From NCBI RefSeq assembly GCF_015476655.1, contig NZ_JABFHF010000021.1:34240-98239 (forward strand): a DNA stretch of 64,000 bases, in the 5' to 3' direction. Under the pieces are notes generated by a model, which saw only the letters and a list, made by a program, of their open reading frames with translations, had not been told where the DNA came from and did no database searches. A program made the translations under genes and the position numbers. This stretch comes from Aquiflexum lacus. GTDB taxonomy: Bacteria; Bacteroidota; Bacteroidia; Cytophagales; Cyclobacteriaceae. Below, piece by piece: positions 16,210-25,213 of the stretch (its first letter is position 1; each line of letters begins with the position of its first letter).

Positions 16210-17215
16210 CCTCATTGCTTCTAAATGCCGCTTCAATGATCTGAAGAACCAGGATGGCTTCTTCCATTTTTACTTTTAATGATGCTTTTCCGTGAATAGA
16301 ATCGGCAATGTTTTGATAAAAAAATCTGTAATCACCTCTCTCAGTTGGGTATGAACCGGATGAATTTTCTAGGTGCATTTGACCCCATGCTTCTGAAGCT
16401 TCAAGACCCCAATTGACTCCCTGAGGTATTTCTTCTGCCTTGAAGGCTTTTTCCTGTACATCCAATCCATATTTTATATAACTGCCCTTTTCTCCAAGAA
16501 CCAAAAATTTTGGAAGAGGTGCATTCACAAGTACACTTGCAGTCAACCTGGCTTTGATGCCTTCATACATCAGCGTGATGTCAAAAAAATCATCCGCCAC
16601 GGCATTGCTTCTTTGCTTGAGGATCTCGGCATAGACCCATTTTGGTTTGCCAAAAAGCATCACAGCCTGATCAATAAGGTGTGTACCCAAATCATAGGTA
16701 ATCCCATTTCCGGGCACTTCTTTCTCTCTCCAATTATCAGCTAAATGAGGCCTGAAGCGGTCAAAATGGGATTCAAAATGAACAATTCTCCCCAAGACAT
16801 CCTCAGCCAGTATTTTTTGGATAGTTCGGAAATCCCCATCCCATCTCCGGTTTTGATAAACAGATAGTACCAAACCCTTTTCATCTGCAATTCTCTTCAG
16901 TTCGAGGGCTTCCTTGGAATGAACCGTGACAGGCTTGTCCACCACTACATGCTTTCCTGCTTCCAATGCTTTTTTTGCCTGTGGAAAATGATACTCATTT
17001 GGGGTAACGATGACTATCAGTTCAGCAATATCTGATTCAAGCAAATCATCGAAACTCCTGAATATTTCAATATGGGGGTATTTTTCCCGCGATTTTTCAT
17101 TGTTGCGTTCTACCACGGCGACAAATTCCAGGTCTTCACATACTGAAATCAACTGGGCGTGCATTTTTTCACCCACTGACCCAAATCCTACAAGAGCCGT
17201 TTTTATTTTTTTCAT
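16181..17215 (-). CDS. Gfo/Idh/MocA family NAD(P)-dependent oxidoreductase
   Basis: 344 residues. The N-terminal Rossmann domain begins with ALVGFGSVGEKMH, and the family's EKP-like catalytic Lys motif is present as DKPVTVHSKEAL. DLGTHLIDQAVMLFG is the characteristic segment of the C-terminal alpha/beta domain. Members oxidise or reduce sugars, inositols and related compounds; the substrate is not evident. The start codon overlaps the response regulator stop by four bases (ATGA type), so it is co-translated with a two-component system, an unusual partner. The 3' end merges with a CTTCATC heptad tract. Confidence 0.92.
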   Translation of the reverse strand: MKKIKTALVGFGSVGEKMHAQLISVCEDLEFVAVVERNNEKSREKYPHIEIFRSFDDLLESDIAELIVIVTPNEYHFPQAKKALEAGKHVVVDKPVTVHSKEALELKRIADEKGLVLSVYQNRRWDGDFRTIQKILAEDVLGRIVHFESHFDRFRPHLADNWREKEVPGNGITYDLGTHLIDQAVMLFGKPKWVYAEILKQRSNAVADDFFDITLMYEGIKARLTASVLVNAPLPKFLVLGEKGSYIKYGLDVQEKAFKAEEIPQGVNWGLEASEAWGQMHLENSSGSYPTERGDYRFFYQNIADSIHGKASLKVKMEEAILVLQIIEAAFRSNEEGRRVELEG

Positions 17216-17838
17216 AATTTCATGTCGACTGCTTTTTTGATCAATTCCGCTATTGAGCTGACCCCAAGCTTATGATGAATTTTTTTTCTATGGGCCTCCA
17301 CGGTATGTATACTCAAATGAAGATTTAGAGAGACATCTCTATTGGTCATCCCATTTTTTATCATTCTAAGGATCTGTAATTCTCTTTTGGACAGCTTGAA
17401 TTTCTCTTTATAAATGTCAGCGTATAGATCGTCTTGATTTTGCTGAAGGACTTTTTGGAAACTCATGATATGGGAACCATCAAAAACTTCTCTGATAGTA
17501 TATATAAGTTCATCGGGATCCACATTTTTGAGTACATAGGCACTTGCTCCGAGTTTTTGACACTTTTGAAAAATGGCTTCATCATCATACATGGACAAGA
17601 CAATGATTTTTGGGTATGGCCTTAGTTTCCTGACGGCTTCGATCACCCCCGCACCATCCATGATCGGCATATTCATATCAGTCAGGATTACATCTACAGT
17701 TTTTAATTTCAAAAAATTCAACAATTCCAATCCGTTTGAAAAAACGCCAAGGATATTGAAATCATCCTCTTCTTCCAAAAGACCTGCGATACCCTTGGCA
17801 AACATTTTATGGTCATCAGCTAAAGCTATATTGATCAT
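17212..17838 (-). CDS. NarL/FixJ-type response regulator
   Basis: 208 residues. The receiver domain has the acidic pair ADDH (residues 7-10), phospho-acceptor Asp54 in ILTDMNMP, Ser in IIVLSMYDDEA, and Lys in AYVLKNVD. A C-terminal LuxR/GerE helix-turn-helix follows: LSKRELQILRMIKNGMTNRD, then LHLSIHTVEAHRKKIHHKL. It should bind DNA as a dimer when phosphorylated. The cognate kinase gene is 12 bases upstream. The oxidoreductase start overlaps its stop by 4 bases. Confidence 0.95.
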   Translation of the reverse strand: MINIALADDHKMFAKGIAGLLEEEDDFNILGVFSNGLELLNFLKLKTVDVILTDMNMPIMDGAGVIEAVRKLRPYPKIIVLSMYDDEAIFQKCQKLGASAYVLKNVDPDELIYTIREVFDGSHIMSFQKVLQQNQDDLYADIYKEKFKLSKRELQILRMIKNGMTNRDVSLNLHLSIHTVEAHRKKIHHKLGVSSIAELIKKAVDMKL

Positions 17839-17850
17839 TTCTTTGATTAT

Positions 17851-18618
17851 TTATTCAATTGGTTGATGTGGTAATACTAATTTTATCTCAGTTCCTTTTC
17901 CAATTTTTGAAAGGATCTGGAGTTCTCCTCCTATTGTGGTCATTCTGTTTTTCAGATTATACATTCCTGAGCCCTCAGAATTTTTACTGACATCAAATCC
18001 CTTACCATCATCTTTTATCATTATTTCTGATTTTGATGCGTCTGAACTGACCCTGATATCAATCAGGGAAGGTTGGGCGTGTTTGATGGCGTTGTTCAAA
18101 CATTCCTGAATAATTCTGATCAACACAAGCTTTTTTTCCTTGTTTAACTGAAGGGGCTGCCCATTACTTTGATAGGTGACTTCACAAAACTCAGCATTTT
18201 CAAGCTTACCCAGTTCTTTTTTGATGAATTCCTCCAAAGTGATGGATTCCACCCAATCCAAATTCAATGATTTGGACAAAGATCTTACCTCCCTGATGAT
18301 TTCATTGATCAAAACTTTTCCTTCGTGGACTTTTTCTGTTTTGCTGCTAGAAAGGTTCAGCTTCGCCAAAGAAAGCAACTGCCCAACATTGTCATGAAGT
18401 TCACGACCCACATGACCAAGGATATCTTCCCTGATTTCTTTCTCTACATTCAAGATGGTATTTTCATAAGTGGCTTTTATGGATTCCACTTTTTGCTGGT
18501 TTTGGATTTGCCGCTGCCTATGGTAGATGACCATGATGATGATGAATGACACCATGAACAGCATCAGGAAAAAACCTAAAAGGATGATTACAAACAGGTC
18601 AGATCCGTTGTTCTCCAT
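17851..18618 (-). CDS. Sensor histidine kinase (HisKA_3/NarX-like) with one membrane helix and no sensor domain
   Basis: 255 residues. One hydrophobic segment (about residues 8-32) is followed directly by a coiled linker. Then come the HisKA_3 box with phospho-acceptor His75 in GRELHDNVGQ, and an ATPase domain with an N box (ECLNNAIKHA) and G1 box (IKDDGKGFD). There is almost no periplasmic part (only about 7 residues before the helix), so it cannot sense an external ligand alone. Membrane partners, perhaps the 7TM proteins encoded just upstream, may supply the signal. It pairs with the NarL-type regulator 12 bases downstream. Confidence 0.93.
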   Translation of the reverse strand: MENNGSDLFVIILLGFFLMLFMVSFIIIMVIYHRQRQIQNQQKVESIKATYENTILNVEKEIREDILGHVGRELHDNVGQLLSLAKLNLSSSKTEKVHEGKVLINEIIREVRSLSKSLNLDWVESITLEEFIKKELGKLENAEFCEVTYQSNGQPLQLNKEKKLVLIRIIQECLNNAIKHAQPSLIDIRVSSDASKSEIMIKDDGKGFDVSKNSEGSGMYNLKNRMTTIGGELQILSKIGKGTEIKLVLPHQPIE

Positions 18619-18784
18619 TTAATTAAATACCTATAGTTATCTGGTTGAAATTCTTGGGATAGCTTTTGGTGACAGGCCAAGAATGGACTAAGATACATGA
18701 ATGATCCAATAATTCCAGCCTATGCCATCAATTTTGCTTTTAGGTATTTTTTTTGCTGCATTTTAAAATGAAGAGAATGCTTTG

Positions 18785-19447
18785 TCATTCGACTTCGCTT
18801 CTAAAAATATGTGGTGCATAAAATGCCAAACCCATCACTAAATACATGACACTACCCATAATCTTGATCAGAAAATTCAATTGCAGGTATAAAGCCATGT
18901 CCATTCTTTCTTCATAAAAGGTGAAAGAGATGAAGTATAGAAATGAGCTTGCATAGAAAAACATCAAAAAGGAAACGATCCAAAACTCGGGAATGGAAAT
19001 CAGGTTTTTATTTTCAAACTGACTTTTTGAAAAAAGGCCAAAAAAGAAATATAAGCACATTCCGATAATCAACAAACTACCCAATGCCCATGAATAATTT
19101 TGGAAAGTAGTTGCTATGGGCTGGAAAAAAATTGAATTGATAATGATCCATCCCATGTAGATAATCCAAAAGTAAAGCGGTTTTTTACTTTGGTTCAGGG
19201 TCAAATAGAAAAAAAGGAATAAAAGGGATATACCTATGATGATATAACCTGTGTTGACAACCAAAGTATTGTTGATTTTCAAAAGTTGAAGTTGCCTGGC
19301 CCTAACTTCCACAACGCTTGTACAAACCAAGATCAAAAAGATGAGAAGGTGTTTTTTTTGGTACTCCTTCTCCGATAAAAAGAAATATGGGATACTTACC
19401 AGCATCCCAATAGCGATCAATCCATTATACCATGTAATCGCTTCCAT
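18785..19447 (-). CDS. Unknown seven-helix membrane protein (paralogue C)
   Basis: 220 residues, almost entirely hydrophobic, with seven predicted helices separated by short loops and no signal peptide. It is clearly paralogous to the gene at 19509-20177. The same positions carry WYN near the N-terminus, a GY-IIG segment in helix 3, NSIFFQP before helix 5, GSLLIIGMC, PEFWIVSFLMFFY in helix 6, and a YLVMGLAFYAP end. I do not recognise the family. It lies 166 bases upstream of the histidine kinase gene on the same strand, so a sensory or regulatory membrane role is possible but unproven. Confidence 0.8.
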   Translation of the reverse strand: MEAITWYNGLIAIGMLVSIPYFFLSEKEYQKKHLLIFLILVCTSVVEVRARQLQLLKINNTLVVNTGYIIIGISLLFLFFYLTLNQSKKPLYFWIIYMGWIIINSIFFQPIATTFQNYSWALGSLLIIGMCLYFFFGLFSKSQFENKNLISIPEFWIVSFLMFFYASSFLYFISFTFYEERMDMALYLQLNFLIKIMGSVMYLVMGLAFYAPHIFRSEVE

Positions 19448-19508
19448 ATCTTAAAACTCAATGAAATTGTAAGATAAAAATCGAATTCAGTAAAACCAAT
19501 CTGAATTT

Positions 19509-20177
19509 TCAATATGCAGTTTCTTTAAACAATCGCGGCGCATAAAATGCCAAGCCCATTACCATGTACATAGTGGCCCCAATAATCTGAATCAAAAAAT
19601 TAAGTTTGAGTAAAAGTTCAATTTCCATTCTTTCTGTTAAAAAGCTAAATGAAATAAAATATAAAAGTGAAGCAGAATAAAAAAACATCAAAAAAGAAAT
19701 TATCCAAAACTCAGGCACGGCGAGCAAATTCATTTCAAGATACCAATTTTTAAAAAATATTCCGTAAAAATAAAAAAAACAAAGGGCAATAATCATTAAG
19801 CTTCCAAAAGCCAAAGAATAGTGATGGAATACGTCAAAAGTCTGGTAGAATAGAGAATTTATGACACACCAAATGATAAATGATGTCATCAGGAATAAAA
19901 CTAACCGCTTCACCTTTTTTTCTTGGAATACCAGATAAAAGAAAAATATTTTCAAGGAAAGGCCAATTAACACATAGCCAATATTGTAAATGAAGGTATT
20001 GTTCTCACCTAAAAGTTGTTTATACTTACCGAATATTTCCACAATGGTTATCAGCAGCAAAATCAGAAAAATAATCAAAAACTTTTTTTGGTTTCGATTA
20101 TCTCCAACAAAAAAATAAGGAATGCTTAGCAACATTCCTAAAAAAATCAAACTATTATACCAAAAAAAAGGCTGCAT
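19509..20177 (-). CDS. Unknown seven-helix membrane protein (paralogue B)
   Basis: 222 residues with seven hydrophobic helices. It is close to paralogue C throughout: FWYNSLIFLGMLLSIPYFF at the start, INSLFYQTF, LAFGSLMIIALCFF, VPEFWIISFLMFFY and MYMVMGLAFYAPRLF at the end. It starts 9 bases after the small CPPxC-tailed protein gene and ends 61 bases before paralogue C, so all are probably co-transcribed. No enzymatic residues stand out; the best-conserved features are aromatic and small residues inside helices 4-7. Function unknown. Confidence 0.8.
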   Translation of the reverse strand: MQPFFWYNSLIFLGMLLSIPYFFVGDNRNQKKFLIIFLILLLITIVEIFGKYKQLLGENNTFIYNIGYVLIGLSLKIFFFYLVFQEKKVKRLVLFLMTSFIIWCVINSLFYQTFDVFHHYSLAFGSLMIIALCFFYFYGIFFKNWYLEMNLLAVPEFWIISFLMFFYSASLLYFISFSFLTERMEIELLLKLNFLIQIIGATMYMVMGLAFYAPRLFKETAY

Positions 20178-20186
20178 AGCGATTAC

Positions 20187-20615
20187 TTATGGGACGCAAA
20201 TTGGTGGGCAAACACTCCCGGCATTTACTGGACTATCACCATTTCCACTACTCATCAGCATCATTTTCGAAGCATCCTGCGTTTCATTTGAACGGGAATA
20301 GATGTCTTCGAATTCGGTCTCAGTTTTGTTGCATGCCATCAACGCAAGGGAAACCCTGCCCACGAAATCATGTTTTTTTCTCATATCTTCTGGCAGCATT
20401 TCTACATTTTTCTGGTCATATTGGCCAAAATAGATTTTAATTCCGCCTTTTTCAGGGTCGGTCATTTCCAATAGTTTTTGGATGGTATCACGGTCAAACC
20501 AAACCCAATCAGATTGTTCGTTGATAAGTTCTCCTTTTTTGTTTTTGGCTTTTTTACTTTTTTTTGCAGATTTTTGATAGGCCGCTCTAAATGCTTCTAA
20601 TTCGTCTCTTGTCAT
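20187..20615 (-). CDS. Unknown small soluble protein with basic linker and CPPxC tail
   Basis: 142 residues, no signal peptide. A Lys-rich segment (about residues 15-30, KKSKKAKNKKG) precedes a compact region containing WVWFDRDTIQKLLEM and GGIKIYFGQYD. The C-terminal third is Ser/Asn-rich and low in complexity. It ends with CPPICVP, which holds two of its few cysteines. From memory, small uncharacterised Bacteroidota proteins share a similar IxIYFGxY segment and a CPPxC-like tail, but I cannot verify this. It sits 11 and 9 bases from the flanking 7TM genes, so it is an integral member of that cluster. It could be a partner or ligand of the membrane proteins. Confidence 0.7.
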   Translation of the reverse strand: MTRDELEAFRAAYQKSAKKSKKAKNKKGELINEQSDWVWFDRDTIQKLLEMTDPEKGGIKIYFGQYDQKNVEMLPEDMRKKHDFVGRVSLALMACNKTETEFEDIYSRSNETQDASKMMLMSSGNGDSPVNAGSVCPPICVP

Positions 20616-20626
20616 TTTTTAAATGT

Positions 20627-21355
20627 TTATGTGTTCAAAAATATAAAGGAAATATTTGAAATTAATAAAAGGAATACCAATCCTATTTTCAGAATATTGG
20701 AATTTTTTGATAAATGGGGGAAAATAAAGGATATCCCAAAGAAGATATACATCAAACCGGCCATAAATTTATTGAATGCAAATAAAACAATTACGTTTTC
20801 TACGACAAATTCCGGATTAAATTGATAGGTTCCAAACAGTAACAGGGCCTCCAAGTAGAAAAACAAAACCGTACTACTGATCCAAAAATGTGGTATGGCC
20901 ATCAGATTTTGGTCTGGGAATAGTTGAAGATTCAATAAGTTTTTTAATAGGCGGATTGCCAGAAAAATGATAAATGCTGCAAATGGCAAAAGGGAGTAAT
21001 ATTGTAAGGAAAGGGCAATGGGTTGTAAAAATATACTGTTGACAACACCCCAAGCTATAATTATCAAACTGGTTTGAATGATTCTTTTTTTGAATTGTTG
21101 ACTTTTTTCAAGAATGTAAAAATAGGAAATCAAGAGGAGTGATTCGACATTCACCCACGATACATTATACAATAGAGAGTTGTTGATTCCCTTTCTTGAA
21201 GTGATCAGACCGTAAGACTCAAAAGCCAATACCCAAGCTAGAATAACCAAGATCAAAATGTGAATAGATCGGACTTCCTTCTTAGTGACAAACACACTAA
21301 TAAAGGAAATGAATAAACTTAAAGCTATCACGGTGTGATAAATACTTCCTAACAT
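20627..21355 (-). CDS. Unknown seven/eight-helix membrane protein (paralogue A)
   Basis: 242 residues, first gene of the cluster. It shares with paralogues B and C the VVNSIFLQPIALSLQYYS segment (NSIF-QP...YS), IPHFWISSTVLFFY in helix 6, and the final LMYIFFGISFIFPHL. It is more divergent and carries an extra C-terminal hydrophobic helix (LVFLLLISNISFIFL). Seven or eight membrane spans are expected. The small CPPxC-tailed protein follows 11 bases later. A promoter should lie in the 70 bases between this start and the secDF terminator. Function unknown. Confidence 0.78.
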   Translation of the reverse strand: MLGSIYHTVIALSLFISFISVFVTKKEVRSIHILILVILAWVLAFESYGLITSRKGINNSLLYNVSWVNVESLLLISYFYILEKSQQFKKRIIQTSLIIIAWGVVNSIFLQPIALSLQYYSLLPFAAFIIFLAIRLLKNLLNLQLFPDQNLMAIPHFWISSTVLFFYLEALLLFGTYQFNPEFVVENVIVLFAFNKFMAGLMYIFFGISFIFPHLSKNSNILKIGLVFLLLISNISFIFLNT

Positions 21356-21438
21356 TTATCAGATTTTTGAACTTGCAAGGTATCCTTAATAAAAGAGCAA
21401 AAAAATCCCGTAAACAGGGTATTTTTTCAGAAAAAACA

Positions 21439-21471
21439 CAAAAAAAGGGAGATGTTTGGCACATCTCCCTT
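21439..21471 (-). terminator. Terminator of secDF
   Basis: AGGGAGATGT (21446-21455) pairs perfectly with ACATCTCCCT (21461-21470). The minus-strand hairpin is followed by a 7-T run. It lies about 25 bases past the secDF stop and insulates the 7TM cluster from it. Confidence 0.85.
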
Positions 21472-21493
21472 GATTTTTTCGAAAATAATTGAA

Positions 21494-24457
21494 TTATGCT
21501 GTCTTTTTTGCCGGATCTTGTAAGTTTTCGGCTTCCAGTTCTTTCTTCATCAAATCCACTACAATTGGTGAAGCAATATAGATGGAAGAGTAAGTACCGA
21601 CCAATACACCGATGAACAAGGCGAATGAAAATCCTCTTAAAACTTCACCACCGAATACCAATAATACCAATACAACTATCAAAGTTGTGGCAGAAGTGAT
21701 CAAAGTCCGCGCCATGGTCTGATTGATGGCATCGTTGAACATAGTCACCAGTTTTGAGGTTCCTCTGTATTCCATGTTTTCCCTGATCCTATCAAATACA
21801 ATCACGGTATCATTGATGGAATAACCTACCACCGTTAGCATAGCAGCAATAAAGACCTGATCAATCTCGAATGTTGCTCCAAGCGCACTCGCAATGGCAA
21901 ATGCTGCGATTACAAAGAATACATCGTGAACCAATGCAATGATCGACCCCAAGGAGAACTGCCACTTACGGAATCTCAAAAGGATATATAGGAATATCGC
22001 AACCAATGCAAAGAACATGGCTTCGGCGGAAGACTTTTTGATATCATCTGCCACTGTAGCACCTACTTTTGAGGAACCTCTGATGACAAATTGTCCATCA
22101 CCGATTTCAGTTCCTGTTGTAAGTGCTAACCCTGTTATCTTGGCAATTCCCTCCTTCACTTTGTTTTCAACTTCTGCATTGGAGTCATCATCATCTTCAT
22201 TGATTAGATACGAGGTGGTTATTTTTACGATGTTGTTTCCTCCAAAAGTCTTCACTTCCACAGAACCATCAAATTCACCATCAAGCCCAACCTTCAAATC
22301 GGACTCTACCACAGGTTGGGAGAATTCTACGATGTAGGAACGTCCGCCTGTAAAATCCACACCAAATTTCAATCCGTTGATGGCGGCAATAGCCAAACCG
22401 ATTATAATTATGGATGATGAAATGATATAGGCGATTTTTCTTTTGCTCAGGAAGTCTATATTCAGATTGCCCAATAGATTTCTTGCCCAAGGCGTAGAGA
22501 ACGAAATATTGCTCTTGTCACCTTTTTTTGTTGACCAATGTACAATCACCCTGGTAATAAATACGGAGGAGAAGAATGAAGAGGCAATACCGATCATCAA
22601 TACTATTGCAAATCCTTTTACAGGACCTTGGCCTAAGGCATATAATATAGCACCGGTAAGGAATGTTGTGACGTTGGAGTCAAGGATAGCTGAGAATGCT
22701 TTCTTGTAACCTTCATTGATGGCAGCAATCAATCCTGCACCGTTTCGGATTTCTTCTTTGATCCTTTCAAATATCAAGACGTTGGCATCGATCGACATAC
22801 CAATGGTCAATACAATACCTGCAATACCGGGTAAAGTCAACGCTGCACCCAATTGGGCCAAAATCCCCAAGATAAAGAAGATGTTGAAGACCAAAGCAGC
22901 AATGGCTACAAATCCACCTTTAGCATAATAAGCTACCATAAACAAGACCACCAAAACCAAACCGGCCACCATTGAAATGATACCTTGGTTTTGTGCTTCT
23001 TTACCCAATGTTGGGCCGATGATGGCTTCTTCTACGATTTTGGTAGGGGCAGGCAATGAACCTGATTTCAGGATATTGGCCAAATCTTTGGCTTCTTCCA
23101 TACTAAAGTTACCGGTGATCTCTGATTGGCCTGACGGAATTTCTCCCTGTACCATTGGAGCGGTATAAACAAAATCATCAAGAACAACCGCAATCCTTCT
23201 TCCAATGTTTTCGGAAGTCAGTTTTCGCCATTTTCTGGCACCGTCTGCGTTCATCTGCATGCTGACAGCAGGTCTAGAAGTCTGATCCAAAGTCTGACGT
23301 GCATCTGTCACCACATCCCCTTCCAAAGGTGCCTGATCACTTGTTCGGCTGATTTTGATGGCATGAAGCTCCAATAATTCCAGGTCATCTGATTTCTGAG
23401 GCTTCACAGACCATAAAAATTTAATGTTTCTTGGAAGTAAAGATTTTACATCTTCACGTGCAAAAATCCTGTTGATTGCAACCGTATCTCTAATTTCATA
23501 AACCAATCCCGCATTGGACTTGGTCAGCGAGAAAATTGGTGAAACCTGAGATGAAAAATCATCCGGATCTGTGGTTTCCGCTAACTGTCTTTCAAGTTCA
23601 CTTGCCAAATCCTCTCCTTCCAGTTCCGTTGCTACCGAATCAGGAGTAGTTTCAGTTTTCGTAGCTTGGGATTCTGCTACCAATAGACTGTTTACAGATT
23701 CCAATTCTGCAAGGTACTCGTTTACCTCAGCTACTTCCCAAAACTGCAACTTTGCAACTCCTTGTAGCAGGTTTCTTACCCTTTCCGGATTATCCACTCC
23801 TGGCAATTCGATCTGAATTCTACCGGATCCTTGGATTCTTTGGATATTTGGCTGAGATGTTCCGAATCTATCCACCCTTGTTCTTAGGATATTGAAAGAT
23901 CTTTCAATGGCATTTTCTACTTCCGTATCAATGATTTTGAGAATGTCAGTGTCTGAAGTCTCAAGGGAAATTCTGCCTCGGTTGGCGGCGGTAGCAAATA
24001 CACCGCTCAATTTTTGACCAGCAGCTTTATCTTGCCACGAATTGTAAAAGAGGTCAACAAATTTCTCATTGGTGGTTTTGGAAGCTTCTGTTGCCTCTTC
24101 AAGGGCAGCATTGAAGGCTACATCTTTACTGTTACCGGAAAGTCCTTTGACGATTTCCACAGGAGAAACCTCCAAAGTAACATGCATACCACCTTGCAAA
24201 TCAAGACCTAGTCCCAATTCTGTTTCTTTGATTTCCTTATAGGTGAATTTGGCACCTAGGAAATTGTAAACCGGCTCTCTGTAAATGGAATCCAGGTAAG
24301 CCTGTTTTTTGGCAAACTCAACGTTGCCAGTCTCATCTGTGGCAAATTCCACAGCTTTTTGGTTAATATTATTGGATACAAATGTGAATGACAGGTAATA
24401 CAGACACAATGCTGTGACCACCACTGTCAGAAACACGATAACACCTTGGTTACGCAT
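21494..24457 (-). CDS. secDF: SecDF protein-export fusion
   Basis: 987 residues, a natural SecD-SecF fusion common in Bacteroidota. The SecD half has an N-terminal helix, the D1 signature LGLDLQGGMHVTLEV, a long P1 periplasmic domain, and GMSIDANVLIFERIKEE in helix 4. The SecF half begins near residue 660, with KFGVDFTGGRSYIVEF and the helix-4 motif GYSINDTVIVFDRIREN. The protein sits in the inner membrane and uses the proton gradient to help pull proteins through SecYEG. A low-complexity acidic insert (about residues 255-295) lies within the P1 region. A strong terminator follows. A small unknown exported protein gene lies 78 bases upstream. Confidence 0.98.
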   Translation of the reverse strand: MRNQGVIVFLTVVVTALCLYYLSFTFVSNNINQKAVEFATDETGNVEFAKKQAYLDSIYREPVYNFLGAKFTYKEIKETELGLGLDLQGGMHVTLEVSPVEIVKGLSGNSKDVAFNAALEEATEASKTTNEKFVDLFYNSWQDKAAGQKLSGVFATAANRGRISLETSDTDILKIIDTEVENAIERSFNILRTRVDRFGTSQPNIQRIQGSGRIQIELPGVDNPERVRNLLQGVAKLQFWEVAEVNEYLAELESVNSLLVAESQATKTETTPDSVATELEGEDLASELERQLAETTDPDDFSSQVSPIFSLTKSNAGLVYEIRDTVAINRIFAREDVKSLLPRNIKFLWSVKPQKSDDLELLELHAIKISRTSDQAPLEGDVVTDARQTLDQTSRPAVSMQMNADGARKWRKLTSENIGRRIAVVLDDFVYTAPMVQGEIPSGQSEITGNFSMEEAKDLANILKSGSLPAPTKIVEEAIIGPTLGKEAQNQGIISMVAGLVLVVLFMVAYYAKGGFVAIAALVFNIFFILGILAQLGAALTLPGIAGIVLTIGMSIDANVLIFERIKEEIRNGAGLIAAINEGYKKAFSAILDSNVTTFLTGAILYALGQGPVKGFAIVLMIGIASSFFSSVFITRVIVHWSTKKGDKSNISFSTPWARNLLGNLNIDFLSKRKIAYIISSSIIIIGLAIAAINGLKFGVDFTGGRSYIVEFSQPVVESDLKVGLDGEFDGSVEVKTFGGNNIVKITTSYLINEDDDDSNAEVENKVKEGIAKITGLALTTGTEIGDGQFVIRGSSKVGATVADDIKKSSAEAMFFALVAIFLYILLRFRKWQFSLGSIIALVHDVFFVIAAFAIASALGATFEIDQVFIAAMLTVVGYSINDTVIVFDRIRENMEYRGTSKLVTMFNDAINQTMARTLITSATTLIVVLVLLVFGGEVLRGFSFALFIGVLVGTYSSIYIASPIVVDLMKKELEAENLQDPAKKTA

Positions 24458-24535
24458 ATGATTAATTGTTTTGTTTGATTACGATTGATTATTGAAAGCT
24501 CTTTGGGGCTTTGGGAAATGAGGGATTAAAAAAAA

Positions 24536-24880
24536 TCAGGGTGCGTTGGGCGATATGATCCTTTCCAACAGAATTTCCCAATAGGGAAGATTGACCGGAA
24601 AGGCTACTCCTAGCTCAGATACAGTTGGTTTTTCAAAAACAAGGTTTTCATAGATCAAATAGAATACCTGTTGGGAAAGTACAGTTACAAAAGGAACTAC
24701 CGCATCTATCGCAATATTCAAAAAAGTCTGATTGTCGGGAGATTGGTCAGCTTTGTTGGACTGTTCCTTACTTACAGGAGATTTTTCCTGTTCGTGATGC
24801 GGCAGATATTCAGTTCCTGCTACAATCATGCAAAACAACATCGTCAACATCAAGGTGACGCGTTGTTTCCAGAGGTTCAT
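24536..24880 (-). CDS. Hypothetical small exported or membrane-anchored protein
   Basis: 114 residues when started at ATG 24880 (MNLWKQRV); an 18-residue upstream extension from 24934 is less likely. One N-terminal hydrophobic segment (VTLMLTMLFCMIVAG) acts as a signal or anchor. A Ser/Lys/Gln-rich linker and a second moderately hydrophobic stretch (IAIDAVVPFVTVLSQQVFYLIY) follow. It has no recognisable domain. It lies just upstream of secDF on the same strand and may share its promoter. Function unknown. Confidence 0.6.
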   Translation of the reverse strand: MNLWKQRVTLMLTMLFCMIVAGTEYLPHHEQEKSPVSKEQSNKADQSPDNQTFLNIAIDAVVPFVTVLSQQVFYLIYENLVFEKPTVSELGVAFPVNLPYWEILLERIISPNAP

Positions 24881-25213
24881 ATCTTTCGCTTTTTTTCTCA
24901 CGGGCAGCAAATATAGAAATAATTGGAAAGACAAACATATTTTGTTCGAATAAAAACCGAATTCGGTGTTTTTATTTGATAATCAGGTTTATACAGATTG
25001 TGTTTTTGAGAAATTTAAAATAGGATGGGTCTATTTTTAACCTTTTGATGTAAATTTTAATATAAAATTCACGTGAAAATTTCCTTTCATCCAAAAAAAT
25101 CCAAAAATAATTTTTGCATTTTTTTTAAATAAATGTAGTTGATTATAAACAAAATGTAATTCGAGTCATTATATTAGAAGATATTATTTTGTTAACCACT
25201 AAAATAAATTATT
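24881..25213. other. Divergent promoter region
   Basis: About 330 very AT-rich bases between a minus-strand unknown gene and the plus-strand metalloprotease gene. I see no RNA gene or repeat; it probably holds both promoters. Confidence 0.5.
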
